A stretch of 64,000 bases of DNA from Ophiosphaerella korrae (taxonomy: Eukaryota; Ascomycota; Dothideomycetes; Pleosporales; Phaeosphaeriaceae), in the NCBI GenBank assembly GCA_028456385.1, contig JALNQF010000003.1, positions 124,001 through 188,000 of the forward strand, given 5' to 3'. Position 1 is the first letter of the stretch. Every line of letters begins with the position of its first letter. The notes beneath the pieces were generated by a model. It did not search any database. It saw only the letters and a list, made by a program, of their open reading frames with translations, and was not told the origin of the DNA. Positions 11,039 to 23,481 of the stretch are shown piece by piece. A program made the position numbers and the translations under genes.

Positions 11039-13910
11039 ATGAATTCAGGTATGTCAGCCTTAAACACTTTTACAAACCCATGTCCCTCCTGCAAGAGCAC
11101 AAAACCTTCCATTGTTCGCTTCTCCCACCACCGCAAACTCTAGCCATAAACTGGTGCCCTTGTCCGCATTCCTACAAAAGTGCCAACATTCCTCCCCGAT
11201 TCGCTCTTATATTATTGCATTGCAGCACCAGGACACTTGCTCGGTTTTCCCTTTTGTTTTACTGCTACACACTGTGGGTCCACCACTGTTCTCTTCCCAT
11301 TGCTGTAGTGCGCTCTTGCACCCCAGGTTGGTCTGCAGAGCCACCCGATCGCGGAGCCACTTGTCCTACCTGCGTCTCACGCGCGCCTTTTCTGCTTCTC
11401 CCCATTGTCCACCGGTGCTAGTTGTCCGTTTCTGTCACACGTTTTGTTCAACAGCACAATGTCTGGCTCAGATTGATTGGCTGACGCGCAGGATAAGCAG
11501 TGCTTCATCCACTGCCATTGGCATCGGAAAACTCTTTCTCTTCGGAGCAGGAATGCATCGATCAGATTGGTGTTCATGCACATCATAACTCTTTTACACC
11601 TGGCGTTCCCGAGCAGCTAAGGCGCGACGGGATCCTAGCGACCGGTCTATCTTTGAGTTCCAGTACAGGCCGTTACGGCCCACCACGTCCCGATACAGCG
11701 TAAGTACGCCTTTTTATTGGCTCTTCATATCCCGGCCTGGCATGGCTGGCTCCGTAGTGCTGCCTGCGCATCCCGCCCCCAGCGTCCATCCTTTGACGCC
11801 TCCTCGCCTGGTGCTGCCCAAGCCCTAGCCTCCCCTACCACCGAAACAAACACGTCGTCAATGTCCTCCCTTATACCTGTCGTCGCACACGTTCCGTATG
11901 CGTGGCGCACTTGGATCTCCCAACAGGCTGGTCTGTCACATTGATCACACGACAAGCTTAGCGGTAATGCCGTATTGTCCCCGGTCTGCTTGATAACTTA
12001 TACCGTGCCACACTATCTTCTTGGTTACACATCACTGTCGTTGGCGACATCAATTTGGCTACTTGACATTGCTTGTCTGATCCTGACTAACTGGTATCTA
12101 CAGCTTCCAGCCTGGGGCTCCATACTCAGATTCAGGCTCTGGCTCCATCTCCTCGCCTAGGTCGAACGCCTCGTCCGCCGCTACCTTCTCTTACACTCAC
12201 ACTCCATTTAATTACTCTAACCCTCCATTTCCTTCAACAATACCGAATACCTATCCCAACACCCTCAGCTATAATTTCGGCAGCATGTCAACAAGCCGAC
12301 GCCTGTAGGTAGCCATTGTGGCGCACCTGTGTCTGTAAAACCTGACTATGCATGACAGCTGACAGCAACACCATAGAACAAATGATCCTTCCTCTTCGAC
12401 AATGTTACCTCCTGCCAGGTCACCAGGGCTAGGCAACTCCGTGTCACCCGCCATGGGCATGTCGACTCGGGATAATTATACTACTGCCACGCCCGCTTTG
12501 CATCGACCTGCAGCAAACTTGTCTCCTCGCTACTCAGCAGAACTCACCCGCTTTCACCCACAGCCAGAAACTCCTAGGAGTGTGCTGCCCCCTGCTAACA
12601 TGGCGATGAGCACCCCTTTCACCGGCTATCAGTCTCCCCAATACGGCAGCCAGGGCGGAAGCGGTGAGTCTCCGCCATTTAATGCCCAAGAAAACTACGG
12701 GACGATTCTCTGTGATGGCTCAAATGTTGTGGCGGTCATTGATGCCAAAATCGAAAAAGGGTTCTTCAAATCTGGCGACGGTACCTGGACATGCTACCGA
12801 AGAAACTACTTTTCTGTGAACACATCATATTCATTGACACCATGGACACCCAATCAAAGGTTGTACCTCGACCAAGGCAATGGCAAAGCACAGGAACAGA
12901 TTCAAGCGTTCGCTGTGACGCTTGCAGCAGCTGTTGATGGTTCGACAGGAAAAACCATAGAGCTCATCCAGCACACACCGAAGCGCGACAAAGGGCCGCA
13001 ACTGCCGATGAAAAAGGAGCTACTTGCACCGACACCACCGGGGAAAGACCATCAACACAGTGCATATCCTCCGCTGAATACCTTTGGCAATTCCTCAAAT
13101 ACCAACGGCCCTTCACTACCACTCCAAACAGACAACGATTCTTCACAGCAATACTCGCCAGCGAGCCACGCGGCAAATAACTATCAACATGCGTTTGAGC
13201 GCATACAATTCAAATCTGCAACGGCAAACAATGGCAAGCGCCGAGCTCAACAGCAATACTACCACCTCATTGTGGAGCTCTGGGCAAACATCCAGAACCC
13301 CCGAGACAAGGAGCCTCGCTGGGTCAGAGTTGCTGCAAAGCTGTCACATCCTGTCGTAGTCCGAGGAAGATCACCTAGCCACTACCAGAATGAGGGGCCT
13401 CACAATGCCACGAGGGGTCCAGGAAGTTCAGGCTTTGGCGGCCCCAGCCAAAACGGCCTAGGGTCGCGTGGCGGTCCTACGTACTCGACTTATGGTAATG
13501 GGCTCTCAGCAAGCGGCACTACAACAATGGGGGGAAGTATGTATCGGGGAAACACGTATTCACTCGACCCCAGCCCCGCCGGCAGTCACTCGGTCAGCTC
13601 TGCAAGCTCCATGAGCGGAGGCCCAGTCGAAGGTATGGTTAATGACCAGCACATAGTCAACGACGAAGACACGAAGATGATGGATGCCCCGCAAGACTAT
13701 GGTTACTACCCAGGAGGTCTCTACGAAGGCATGCCGCCGAAGCATGAGAGCACACTTCCACTTCCAGAGCGAAGAGCAGTGAAAGAGGAATATCCAGGCC
13801 CTGCAGCCCTTTCGGCGGGTTGGCAAGGTGGAGCGTGTGGCCGATACACAGGCATGGATACCAGTCGCGGATATTACCCGGAGACATTGCCCACCCACAC
13901 AGGGTACTGA
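11039..13910 (+). CDS. vib-1: NDT80/PhoG-family transcription factor, VIB-1/XprG type
   Basis: Proposed exons are 11039-11048, 11501-11699, 12104-12304 and 12377-13910, giving 647 aa. Every junction keeps phase. Donors are GTATGT, GTAAGT and GTAGGT; the introns before exons 3 and 4 show CTAAC and CTGAC branch sites. The core (residues about 240-478) is an NDT80-type DNA-binding domain with GTILCDG, WTCYRRNYFSV, HTPKRDKGPQL, FERIQFKSATANNGKRRAQQ and PVVVRGRSPSHYQNE, nearly invariant in VIB-1/XprG proteins. Known homologues act in the nucleus: Neurospora VIB-1 is needed for HET-gene-driven incompatibility and for secreted hydrolase genes, and Aspergillus XprG for extracellular proteases. The flanks are Ser/Pro/Gly-rich and probably disordered. 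The 10-base first coding exon is the least certain part; the core exon is secure. Confidence 0.9.
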
Positions 13911-15514
13911 TGGCAGCTACGAGAGCGTCCAGCCTTTTCCCGCCGATTACGTCAGACCAGAGCTTCGGCATTCCGAAGGGCATGCGATGGCTAAGCTTGC
14001 ACATCCAATGCTCAGCACCCTTCTGAAACGAGCCATTCTCCGAGTATCCCTACCCGAGCATTGCGGGTGTTGTGGCAGCTTTGATTTCATTTTGCATTTA
14101 GTTTTTCTCTTCATGACCAACGAGCGGAGCGCCAGTTGCGACTCAGCAGGCACAGCATAAACAGACAAAGCGCTAGGTTCACGATCGATTGTGCGACGAG
14201 ACAGTAACAAAGGCTATATGGCATATTTGTTAAGCACTTTGGGGGGCAGTGAAACGCTTAGCGCATTACTGCATTTGGAATGCGTCTCCTCAACAGGTGG
14301 ACTTGTGGGACGCAGGCGGTATGCAAGACAAGACACGACTGCAGCGTCTGTGACGCGATGCGACGGCCCGCTCTATACGAGATTTTCCTTTTTCAAGTCT
14401 TTTCCTGTTCTGTTGTCATCACATAGCATGTTTACTCCTGCACCCAAGGGCGTGCATATGCCATGCCCTTGTACGACCCGCATAAACGACTCATCATTTC
14501 TATTCCAAGTTCGATTTCTTTGAGTAAGTGTGCTGATTTGGATTGTTTTCTACATTTCCTATGTCGCGTTCTGGCGTTGTTTTATATGTCGTTTTGTAGG
14601 TTGACTAGGTATCTGGGCGTCACGGGGGGGGAAGGGAAACGGGTTGTGTGGGATCAGGCACTCGACTATAGGATGACGATTCATGGTGCTTTGCATTGCG
14701 CATGGTGCATGTGGGTTAAAGAAGACAATGGTCGACGGTCACAGCCATTCTCCTTTATGCTCCTGCTTGCCTGGCGGGCTCAGACAGAGACACAGATTTG
14801 TCAAGGCCGATTAGTCGGCGCATGGCGGTTGTATGAGTAACGGGTAATGGCTATGGATTTCTTTTGTTCCTTCGGGGAGGCGGGTGAGGGGCAGACACGG
14901 GCGGAGAGGCAGGTAGTGGGGCGGGCTAGAATGTGGAGAGCAGGTGAGAAGGACGGAGCAAGGATGGACGATGACGGCGGCCCATGTCGATTGTATGATT
15001 AAATAGCCCTCTCTTAAAAGCGTGATAGTTTTGTCGAATGCAGGTGGCCCTCTCTTTTTTACCGTAGCGCCCCCCTATGGATCCGCGAGTCATGGCGCCA
15101 ATGACCCACAGGCTCAACACGCAAGGCTGGGGCACCGCCCTCCCCTTGCAGCACATCACGCCCGGCCTAGGCGCACTCCAGCTCGCGGCGCAGGGCCCAG
15201 CCGCGCAGCGTGGTGAGCGCCCGCCTCGACACGCCCACCAGGTGAGGTTCGAGGAAGCTCGCGACGGGCAACTAGCGCCCGTGGATGGCGGCGCGCGGCG
15301 GGATGGCGCCCTGGCCGGTGATCTGTGGGCAGCGACTCATGGAGCAGGGCAGAGGCGCCCGTCTGCCACGTGAGGACGGTGCTGGCGCGGTGGTTTGGTT
15401 TGCGCTTTGTCACGTCATGCCGAAACCACGCTCCCCTGCCTGGATCGGCGTTTCTTTTCAACGTCGCTCGCTTCCAGGCGCTGCAGAGTGAATTGTTCCA
15501 CACCACCACACGGT
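13911..15514. other. Intergenic; probable 3' UTR and SRP-receptor promoter
   Basis: No convincing coding frame. The AT-richer first half probably includes the 3' UTR of the VIB-1-like gene; there is a G-run near 14630. A GC-rich stretch from 15060 to 15400 precedes the next gene. Frames here show no family resemblance. Confidence 0.45.
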
Positions 15515-16451
15515 ATGGCGTGGTACGACCAGGACAGCTGGCTCACTGCCGCCTTTGCCCCCAATCTCTCGTCCATCCTCGTCGCCCTCGCTGTCGTCCT
15601 CATTTTCCCCATCATCCTGCACAAAATCCAATTCTGGAACGCGCCCACCACGACTGGGCCGCCTACATTCCTGCTCATTGGGCCCAGCGGCGCCGGCAAG
15701 ACGGCCTTTACCACCCTCGTACGCCTACATCCCCCCTTCTACTTCACTTTGGCCAAATATGCTGACACGCCTCCGGGCCACCCGCACCGCGCCCACCCAA
15801 ACACACACATCCACCCTCCCCCACACCACGCCCTCCCTCCTCCCCACCCCGCACATCCCCGCCTCCGCACATTACCGCTCCGAAGGCGACCCAGCCCTCG
15901 AACGCGCGCGCCACCTGCGCCTCATCGACACCCCCGGCCACGGCAAACTGCGCCACCACGCGCTCTCCGCGCTCACCCGGCCCCTCGCCGGCATCCTCTT
16001 CGTCGTCGACGCCGCGGCGCTCGCAGACGAAAACGGCCTCGAGGACGCCGCCGCCTATCTCCACGACGTACTCCTCGCCCTGCAAAAGCGCCACGCATCT
16101 ACCCCCTCGAGCAAACCGCCGCCTGCCATTCCGCTGCTTGTTGCCGCGAACAAACTCGATTTGTTTACCGCGCTGCCGACGCACCTTGTGCAGCGCGAGT
16201 TGGAGAAAGGAATTACGGGAGTGAGGGCAAGGAGGGCGAGGGCGGTGCGGGATGCGAGTGCTGCGCTGAGTGGGGAGGAGGAAGGGGGGGAGAGTGATGA
16301 GTGGCTTGGGGAAGCGGGCGAGGGGCCGTTTGCGTTTGAGCAGATGCGGGAGATTGGGATGGGGGTTGATGTTGTTGGGGGGAATGTAGTGGGGGGACAG
16401 GAAGGCGGAGGTGTGGGGGGGTGGTGGGAGTGGGTTGGGGGAAATATGTGA
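15515..16451 (+). CDS. Signal recognition particle receptor beta subunit
   Basis: Two coding parts. The first (15515-15718, 68 aa) has a membrane segment (about residues 18-37, LSSILVALAVVLIFPIIL) and the G1 loop GPSGAGKT. The second runs from roughly 15768 to 16451 in another frame, with the switch-I-like THTS, G3 DTPGHGKLR, G4 NKLD and a typical C-terminal Phe-Glu/Gly-rich tail ending WWEWVGGN. SR-beta is an ER-membrane Ras-like GTPase that anchors SR-alpha for co-translational targeting. The exon 1 donor CTC/GTACGC and a GCTGAC branch-like site at 15761 are present, but there is no AG dinucleotide between 15719 and 15883, so the second exon cannot be joined by a normal acceptor. The family call is firm; the exact junction is unresolved. 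Confidence 0.8.
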
Positions 16452-17030
16452 TGGCGTGATGAGGATAGATAGATCCGCCGTCTAGTAAAAATAGGTGGCG
16501 TTGTCGTTTGGGCATGGTTGCTTGCATACTTAATAGACACTGTTTCTGTCATCTGTTGGCTTCTTGGGCGGGGTAATTGCTGATGCGATCTACTTGCTCA
16601 CTCTAGCGTTCTCCATGCGTCTAGCGTGGCCTGAGGGGGAGGAAGGCGCGAGGACGGCTTACATCATCCTGATGTTGTTAGGCGTGCCGGATGTCGCGTC
16701 GCGTCTGACGGCTTGCTGGACGACGTCTCTTCTTCTGCTCACGTGCATTGGTATCCACGGGAGCTGGGTGAATGTGATGGCGCGCAAGCGGGGGTTGGGG
16801 CGGGGGCAAATAGCATGTGTGTGGAGGTATTGATTGCTTGCGGGGACATGGGCAGGCAGATGGTGGTTCTGGAGAGTACAAGTGCTGTGGGTGAGGAGGG
16901 GAGGGGGCGCAGATTCAATTCAATTCAATCGCAGCCACAGTCACCAGCGCTTCCACATCGATACGGTTGCATTTACGGCATCTTGGAATTCAAAAGCAGT
17001 TACTACACCTTCAAGTAAGACAAACTGACC
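16452..17030. other. Intergenic, nothing recognised
   Basis: The 3' flank of the SRP-receptor gene and the upstream region of the decayed gene. A short hydrophobic frame at 16564-16833 lacks an ATG start and any family resemblance. Confidence 0.4.
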
Positions 17031-18459
17031 ATGCCTCCGAAGAAGGCTCTCAAGCAGGCTCGGGAGAAACCAGTGCTGCCGGCTATGCCCGAGTATTTGG
17101 CCGCGGTGAAAGACTTTTTTGGATTGTGAGCTACGCAGATGGAGGTGGAGTAAAAGTGTGCGGTAGCGGAAGCGAAAAAGGAGAAAGGAGGAGAAGCAAG
17201 CTGCGAAAGAAAAGAAGAAGAAAGCAGAAGACACTGGTTCAGAAAAAAACGTACACCAAGGAGATGGAAGACCCTACAACAACCAAATTACTCAAAGTCC
17301 CAGCCTGGAAGCTAGAGCCGCCACCAGTTATGGGACGCGTGATCTATCATTTCAAGCAGCTTCCCGACCTCCTCGTTTCGAGCGCCCAATTCTCAGTCCA
17401 GGACATAAAAAGTGTCTGAAAGCCCGTCTACCCTCAGAAGTTGAGACAACAAGCATGGAACGAGTTTCGCAACACCGACTTAAAGGACTTTAAGGAGATA
17501 CTTGTCATGGGCTTTTCGCACAAATCGACTACTCATACCCTGATCGTTCCTTCCCAAGGTCTCGTGCTTGCGGATCAAAATGTGAATATGAGCGGGCATT
17601 ACGAGAACCTTGACATTTTGGTGAAGGATCGCTTGTTCGCCAAGCCTGATTCACACTATGGAGTCAAGCTGCAAGTACGCCGCGGCATCTCCCTCTATTT
17701 CTATCCCTTCCTTATCAAGGGCTGACAAAATTCTCCGTCTAGAAAATGTTGTTCGGGCCTATGATCGCTAGAACAAAAAGCACGACGCTGCCAACAGCAA
17801 GTCTAATGACCCTAGAATCAACTAGAGTGAACCGTTCCAAATTACTAATATCAAATTCTACAAGTTATGAAGAAGAAAGATGTCAAAGATCCCTTCGAGT
17901 ACTGTGAACAGAGTAAAGCCACATCTTCCCAATTTCTTAGGCCCAAGAGCTGACACTTTGCAGTGAAGGAAAGGAAGTAGAATGTCCCTATCTTCCTGCG
18001 GCTGGCGATAATTACGGCAGCTGGTTTCCCCTGGAAGCAATTAAGCTCGCCGACAGGCCCTTTTCCCCTAATACGATGCTCGTCCCCGTCCTCAAAGCCA
18101 GGATCCTAGAGAGAGGTTATCCGACCAACAACGGCAAGAATAAGAGCGAAAAACTCATAAAGAACCTCGGAAACTGCATCTTCGGAGCTTTCATTGCGCC
18201 ACGCAAATTCCCAATGGCAAGTTAGTGGAAAATCCTAGCAGGTTCCCGGAATGGTACTGAGCAAGATGCCCCGGCGCTTTTTGGAGGCGACACTAAGGCC
18301 GAGTCCTACCGCGCAGAACTTATGGATCCTTTCTATTTCAATTTCGGTCCTTGCGGGTATGGGCTGTGTGCACCTATCCTTAATGCCGCCGCTAGTTTGA
18401 ACTCCGGATTCTTGCTGGGATCCTTCTCGTCTATCACTTCTACATCTCGCATCTTCTAG
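17031..18459 (+). pseudogene. Decayed gene of unrecognised family, possible SAP-like motif
   Basis: ATG at 17031 opens MPPKKALKQAREKPVLPAMP, ending in LAAVKDFFGL and a TGA. A lysine-rich stretch then follows with the sensible reading moving between frames from 17160 to 17250. A long frame from about 17262 to 17725 reads as one protein, interrupted only by an in-frame TGA at 17417-17419 (QDIKSV, stop, KPVYPQKLRQQ). Further coding-like pieces continue at 17870-17950, 17951-18223 and 18240-18459. One piece contains LVPVLKARILERGY followed by KSEKLIKNL, which resembles a SAP DNA-binding helix pair. Multiple stops and shifts without matching splice signals argue for a pseudogene, although an unusual multi-exon gene is possible. 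No function is assigned. Confidence 0.45.
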
Positions 18460-20301
18460 CTGTCTTTAGCGCCCCTCGGCGATCCATCGGAGCTACCGTG
18501 CAATAGCCTGATTCTAGTCGATTTCTCTCGTTTCCTTTTTTTTCGTGCGTTTTGTTTTATCCAGCCTATTCATTACATCAGTCCTTGGTCAGTTTCAAGT
18601 TCTGCGTTGCATTTACCATTTATTAGTCTTACCCAATATATTGATGTACCAGTTCTCGTCCTCAGCTCCTTAGCTCTTTCTATGTAATGGTTAGTGTGGG
18701 CCGTTGCTGGTACCGAAGGACTTCGGTTCGTTTGCCGACATCGAGCTAGCAGTCCAACCATGACGTTGAGAATACGAACGACTGCTCCGAATCCTCATAT
18801 TGTCTCACCGTTTGTCCTTCAATCGACCCGGCAAGCTGGTAGCTTCAAGATGTGCGGTGAGCTGACCGCACCTCAAAGCAGCTCCAGCTCCGCCATTCGA
18901 TCATGAGCCCATTGATACTTGCCCAACCCACCTCGTCGGAATCCCCACCGACAAACCACACTCTGTACATGCACCCACACCATAAGCTTACACCCTTTTC
19001 GTTCCCCCGAATGCTTACCTCAAGTCAGCCTTGAGACAAACATGCGGCCGACAAGTCTTGCCGCAACGGGTGTCTTCCGTCTCCTCCGCTTCCTTCCCGT
19101 CGAGCTGACACCTTCCAGGCACACACACACAATGCCCGTCGACAGCGCCTATCCCAGCATATCACACGCCGCCCCACCGCACTGGATCCACCCGCTCCCG
19201 TCCATCCATACCCTTCCCCGAACCAACATGCACACCTCGCAATCCACTCCCAGATCGTGTATCCCGTCACACAAATCCTTCTGCCCCTCTCCAACACGTT
19301 TTCGTGCGCCCTCGCTTCCCCTCCCCCACCACTATATGGCGGGGTCAAACACGGCTATTTACGCGGGAACAAGGATGCCCTCGGGATTACGAGGCGCGCG
19401 CCAACCGGCCCTCATGCGTGAACCCGAGGATAACGAGGCGGCACCGGGGACGGGGCCTTGAAGCCTTTGGGGGCCGGTGGGATTGCGGGTGGGGGTTGGT
19501 TTGGCCAGGGTAGACGATGGGTGTGCGGGTGGGGCGCGCAACATGGGTTCATGGCATGTGGTGTGGTGTGGCTGGTGCGAAATGTAGTGCATATGCGGCT
19601 CGGTTTTGTCGGACGTTCGGGATGGGCGTATGACCCGGGTTGTGAGCAGCGAACGGAGATGCGCGGGTGTTTGGGGTCGGCGTGGTGGTGAGGGGGGACG
19701 GGTGGAGAGACGTGCGTGTTGGCCAAGTCCCCGAAGGGAATCATCTTTTTTTATCAAGGGTGCGGAGAGTATTGATGTCATGGATGGAGGCGAGGGTAGG
19801 AGATGGGTATGAGAAGGTTGGAATAGGAAATTATTGTTGAATTAGCTGATATGGTGGTTTTGGGGTTTTGAACTGGCTCGTAAATGTGATCAACTTTCTT
19901 GGGGGGGTGGTACCTTCCTGATTAGGCAACTTTGTTCTTTTGTAGATTGCTCTGGGGGAGAGGGTGAAGGATATGTTTAGATCCAGGTTTATTCTCTCAG
20001 CGTTTGTATGTAGTGCAGTGCATAGAAGATGTTTCAAAGGGTAACTAAGCAAACTGTTTGTACGAGGCTGAATCGGGTCTAGCGCATGAGGCTGAAGGGT
20101 GTGCTCTGTGGCGAGGGGCAATAGCGCGGGTAGACACGGGTCAAAAGTTTTGAACGGGTTTGCGACAACCGTTCAACTGATCACGACATTGCTCTTCTAC
20201 CTTCCTTACACGCCAATTTTCCTGGTACCCACGCCCTCCCGTACTGCTGAAAAAAATAACGATAGACTCTCCTTCAAATCTGGACTCTGTTTGCTGCAAA
20301 T
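18460..20301. other. Intergenic, nothing recognised
   Basis: A 1.8 kb gap before the cystathionine beta-synthase start. It is C-rich from 18900 to 19300 and G-rich from 19450 to 19820. The open frames are compositional and lack start context and homology. The CT-rich sequence just before 20302 fits a fungal core promoter. Confidence 0.45.
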
Positions 20302-21914
20302 ATGTCGACCGTAACGCGCCCCGCCATCCCACCAGTGGCCATGGACAGCATAACGCAACAAATCGGCAACACGCCTCTTGTGCGCCTAAACAAGATCCCA
20401 CAGTCCCTCGGCATCCAAGCAACAGTATATGCCAAGGTCGAAGCTTTCAATGCAGGTGGTTCCGTCAAAGATCGCATCGCCCTACGCATGATCGAAGAGG
20501 CGGAGAAATCGGGGCGTATAAAGCCGGGTGACACGCTCATTGAGCCTACATCTGGCAACACCGGTATTGGGCTTGCATTGGTGGCAGCGGTGAAAGGCTA
20601 CAAGACCATCATCACGTTGCCGGAAAAGATGAGCCCGGAGAAGGTGGCCGTGTTGAAGGCACTGGGCGCCGAAATCATACGGACGCCGACGAGTGCGGCG
20701 TGGGATAGTCCGGAGAGCCATATTGGCGTCGCGAGGAAACTGGTCAAGGAGCTTCCCAATGCGCATATTCTGGATCAGTACTCCAATCCGGATAATCCGC
20801 TTGCGCACGAGTTTGGCACAGCCGAGGAGGTCTGGACACAGACGGAGGGCAAGGTTACGTGCTTGGTTGCTGGCGCGGGGACCGGAGGCACAGTCACTGG
20901 TTTGGCTAGGGGTTTGAGGAAACACAAGCAAGATATTAAGATTGTTGCGGCAGATCCTCATGGTAGTATTTTGGCACTGCCGGAGTCGCTGAATCAGGAG
21001 CATATCAACGAGGGGTATAAGGTCGAGGGCATTGGCTACGACTTTATTCCTGATGTGCTGGATCAAAAGGCTGTGGACAAATGGTACAAGACGGACGACC
21101 GAACTTCCTTCCAATATGCCCGGAGATTGATCTCAGAAGAGGGTATTCTGTGCGGAGGAAGCAGTGGCAGCGCCATGGCTGCAGCAGTCGAGGCAGCAAA
21201 AGACCTCAACCTAGGCAAAGACGACATAATGGTCGTCATCCTCCCAGACTCCATCAGAAGCTACCTCAGCAAGGTACGTCTCTCACCCAAAACCCCAAGT
21301 ATGCATGCTAACAAACCCAGTTTGTTGACGACGACTGGCTCGCCGCCAACGACCTCCTCCCTCCCACCCCACCCCACACTCCCAACACAACCATCTCCCG
21401 CCGCGACTCTATCACAAAGCGCGACTCCTTCCATGGCGCCACCATCGCATCCCTCCGCCTCAAACCCGTCACCACCATCTCCGCCTCCTCACCCTGCGCC
21501 GAAGCAATCGAAACAATGCGCGAAAAAGCCTTCGACCAACTCCCCGTCAGCACCTACTCCCCCACCGGCAAACCCCGCCTCGTCGGCCTCGTTACCCTCG
21601 GCAACCTCCTTTCCTACATCGCCTCGGGCCGCGCATCCCCCAAATCCCCCGTCGAATCCGTCATGTTTGATTTCCGCAAACTTGCCGAAGTTGTGGTCGA
21701 TCTAGGCAAAGTCCATCTTGGCGAGCGCATGGATGTCCCGCGCAACGAGTTTGTCGAAATCACAAAGGACACCAGTCTCACGGACTTGAATCGCTTTTTC
21801 GAGTGGAATAGTGCCGCCGTTGTGACGGAACGCGTCGACGGCGAGCTTAGGGCTGTGGGCGTCGTGACTAAAGTGGATTTGTTGACGTGGATGGTTAGGC
21901 AAGGTGGGTTGTGA
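20302..21914 (+). CDS. CYS4: Cystathionine beta-synthase
   Basis: Exons 20302-21273 and 21321-21914, joined AAG/GTACGT...GCTAACAAACCCAG/TTT in phase 0, give 521 aa. This is a PLP fold-type II enzyme that condenses serine with homocysteine to cystathionine in the cytosolic transsulfuration pathway. Seen: the Schiff-base lysine K56 in GGSVKDR, the substrate loop PTSGNTGIG (82-90), the phosphate-cup GAGTGGT (191-197) and GGSSGSA near residue 290. The C-terminal exon carries a Bateman module with two CBS motifs (DQLPV...[11 protein letters not shown] and AAVVTE...[10 protein letters not shown]). There is no N-terminal haem-binding Cys-Pro motif, as is usual in fungi. The length matches fungal CBS proteins. 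Confidence 0.95.
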
Positions 21915-23481
21915 GGGGGGGGGAGGCACCGAGTGGGGACGAGGTTTAGGGTTGTCCATGTGAGTGGCATTTTTGCAAACAGTTTTTTTTAAAGCGAGTT
22001 TTGGCATGTTGGGTTGGTGAATTGTTGCTTTTTGGGGGAGGCGAGGGGGCAGACTTCAACGTCTTGGAGTCGGGGAAATGTGATGTGGTGTGGGATTTGC
22101 GTCTTGGTTCAATGATTGATGCATGGCTATAGCATATATTTACTGTCCTACTTGATATAGTCGGCTATTGTTGGTTGGATTTTTTTTTCTGGCACAAAGG
22201 AGCAGAATTGCCGCCTTACAAGTGATCTTGTCGCCGTGTTGCCAACCTCGTAATATTATCAGTGCGGCTGTAGCATACTGCGTGCGTTGCGGCGCAGATC
22301 ATTACAGTCAATATATACTTGGGGGGAAATACGAGTTTGAGTTCGAGTGCTAGACTATCTATAATTATGCGCCTATTGCGTTAATTGACGTGATTCCATT
22401 TGTGTCTCGAAGCTATCCACGCTCGATTTTGCTCACCCCTATCATCTGTTACATATTAGAATATTGCTTTCCTGGGAAACGATCCCTTTGAAATGTGAAA
22501 GGATCTACCGAAATTGCTCGATAATTCCATGGATTTGCAATGTATTTTACATTATATGCAGGCTTTCAATTGCACTGATGAAGACAATGATGGGTTAAGA
22601 GTTGCGGGGTACTTGATAACTCACTTGGAGATTTCAGATTCTGTCGATGGCGCGCTATGTCAAGCCTGCGGTTAAGACAAAATGCAGCTAAATGCCAAGA
22701 AGGGGGTTTATTGTACGAAGAAGGTTTTTACAATAGAGAATAGTATATGTATATGCACTTAGGAAAGGCAGAGAGTCATGTTCGTGTTGGTATAAGACGA
22801 ATTACTACTGCCCTGGGAACAATCCGCCCTACCCTTTATCACGTGGGATCTAGTTCATCTCAGCTATACTGCTCCGTGATAGGCTCAACTAGTCATGGGC
22901 CTGATACTAATATACTTTTTTGTGGAGCGCTGTATTTTGTGTTTGGTTTCTACCTACCAAAGTCTCTAAAAAAGGAGCACCTAAGTATTCTCTCTATGGA
23001 ATTTGGATAAGCAACATATGTTTTTACTTTTGCCGAGAGCATAGCCCAAAAAGAACGCGGTTGAATAGAGCGACCCCTTTTTGTAAACACTAGTGACGCT
23101 TCCCCTAAGTACAGCTGTCCCTCTCTAAGTGGAATGAACTATTTCTCGTAACCATGAGAAGAGATAGGCGTAGCTCATGTGAACGGTATCGACTTGTCCA
23201 ATGATATTCGACCTAGGAAGGCAAGACTCGTTCATATCACTAATCAACTGTCAGAGGATATGTCGTAAAACGTCCTGAGACAAACTTTCTGACGCACACT
23301 TATTCCTTGGCCAATAGTGTAATTGGCCACATCCTCAGCCTGGTTTTATCTTGCTGCACAACCTTGCCCCTCGTGGCGGTGGCTATGTATCAGGCTGAAA
23401 ACTATAATCATGAACACGTGCACCTAGTAGAAGTCTCCACGTTATACTCAATAGCTCGCTCTTTCATTTCCTTTATCCCTT
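21915..23481. other. AT-rich intergenic stretch
   Basis: Start of an AT-rich block. The only frames are short and lack resemblance to anything recognised. There are many stop codons in all frames, compatible with decayed repeats, but no element could be identified. Confidence 0.4.

Noticed and set aside
15395..15514. Longer SRP receptor beta frame starting before 15515
   Set aside because: The upstream part lacks an ATG and family similarity; the ATG at 15515 directly precedes the expected N-terminus and membrane helix.
18919..19461. 180-codon frame rich in Pro, His and Ser
   Set aside because: No ATG start in good context, composition follows the local C-rich bias, and no domain is visible.
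20482..21114. 210-codon frame antisense to cystathionine beta-synthase
   Set aside because: Mirrors the codon structure of the well-supported plus-strand gene and resembles no family.
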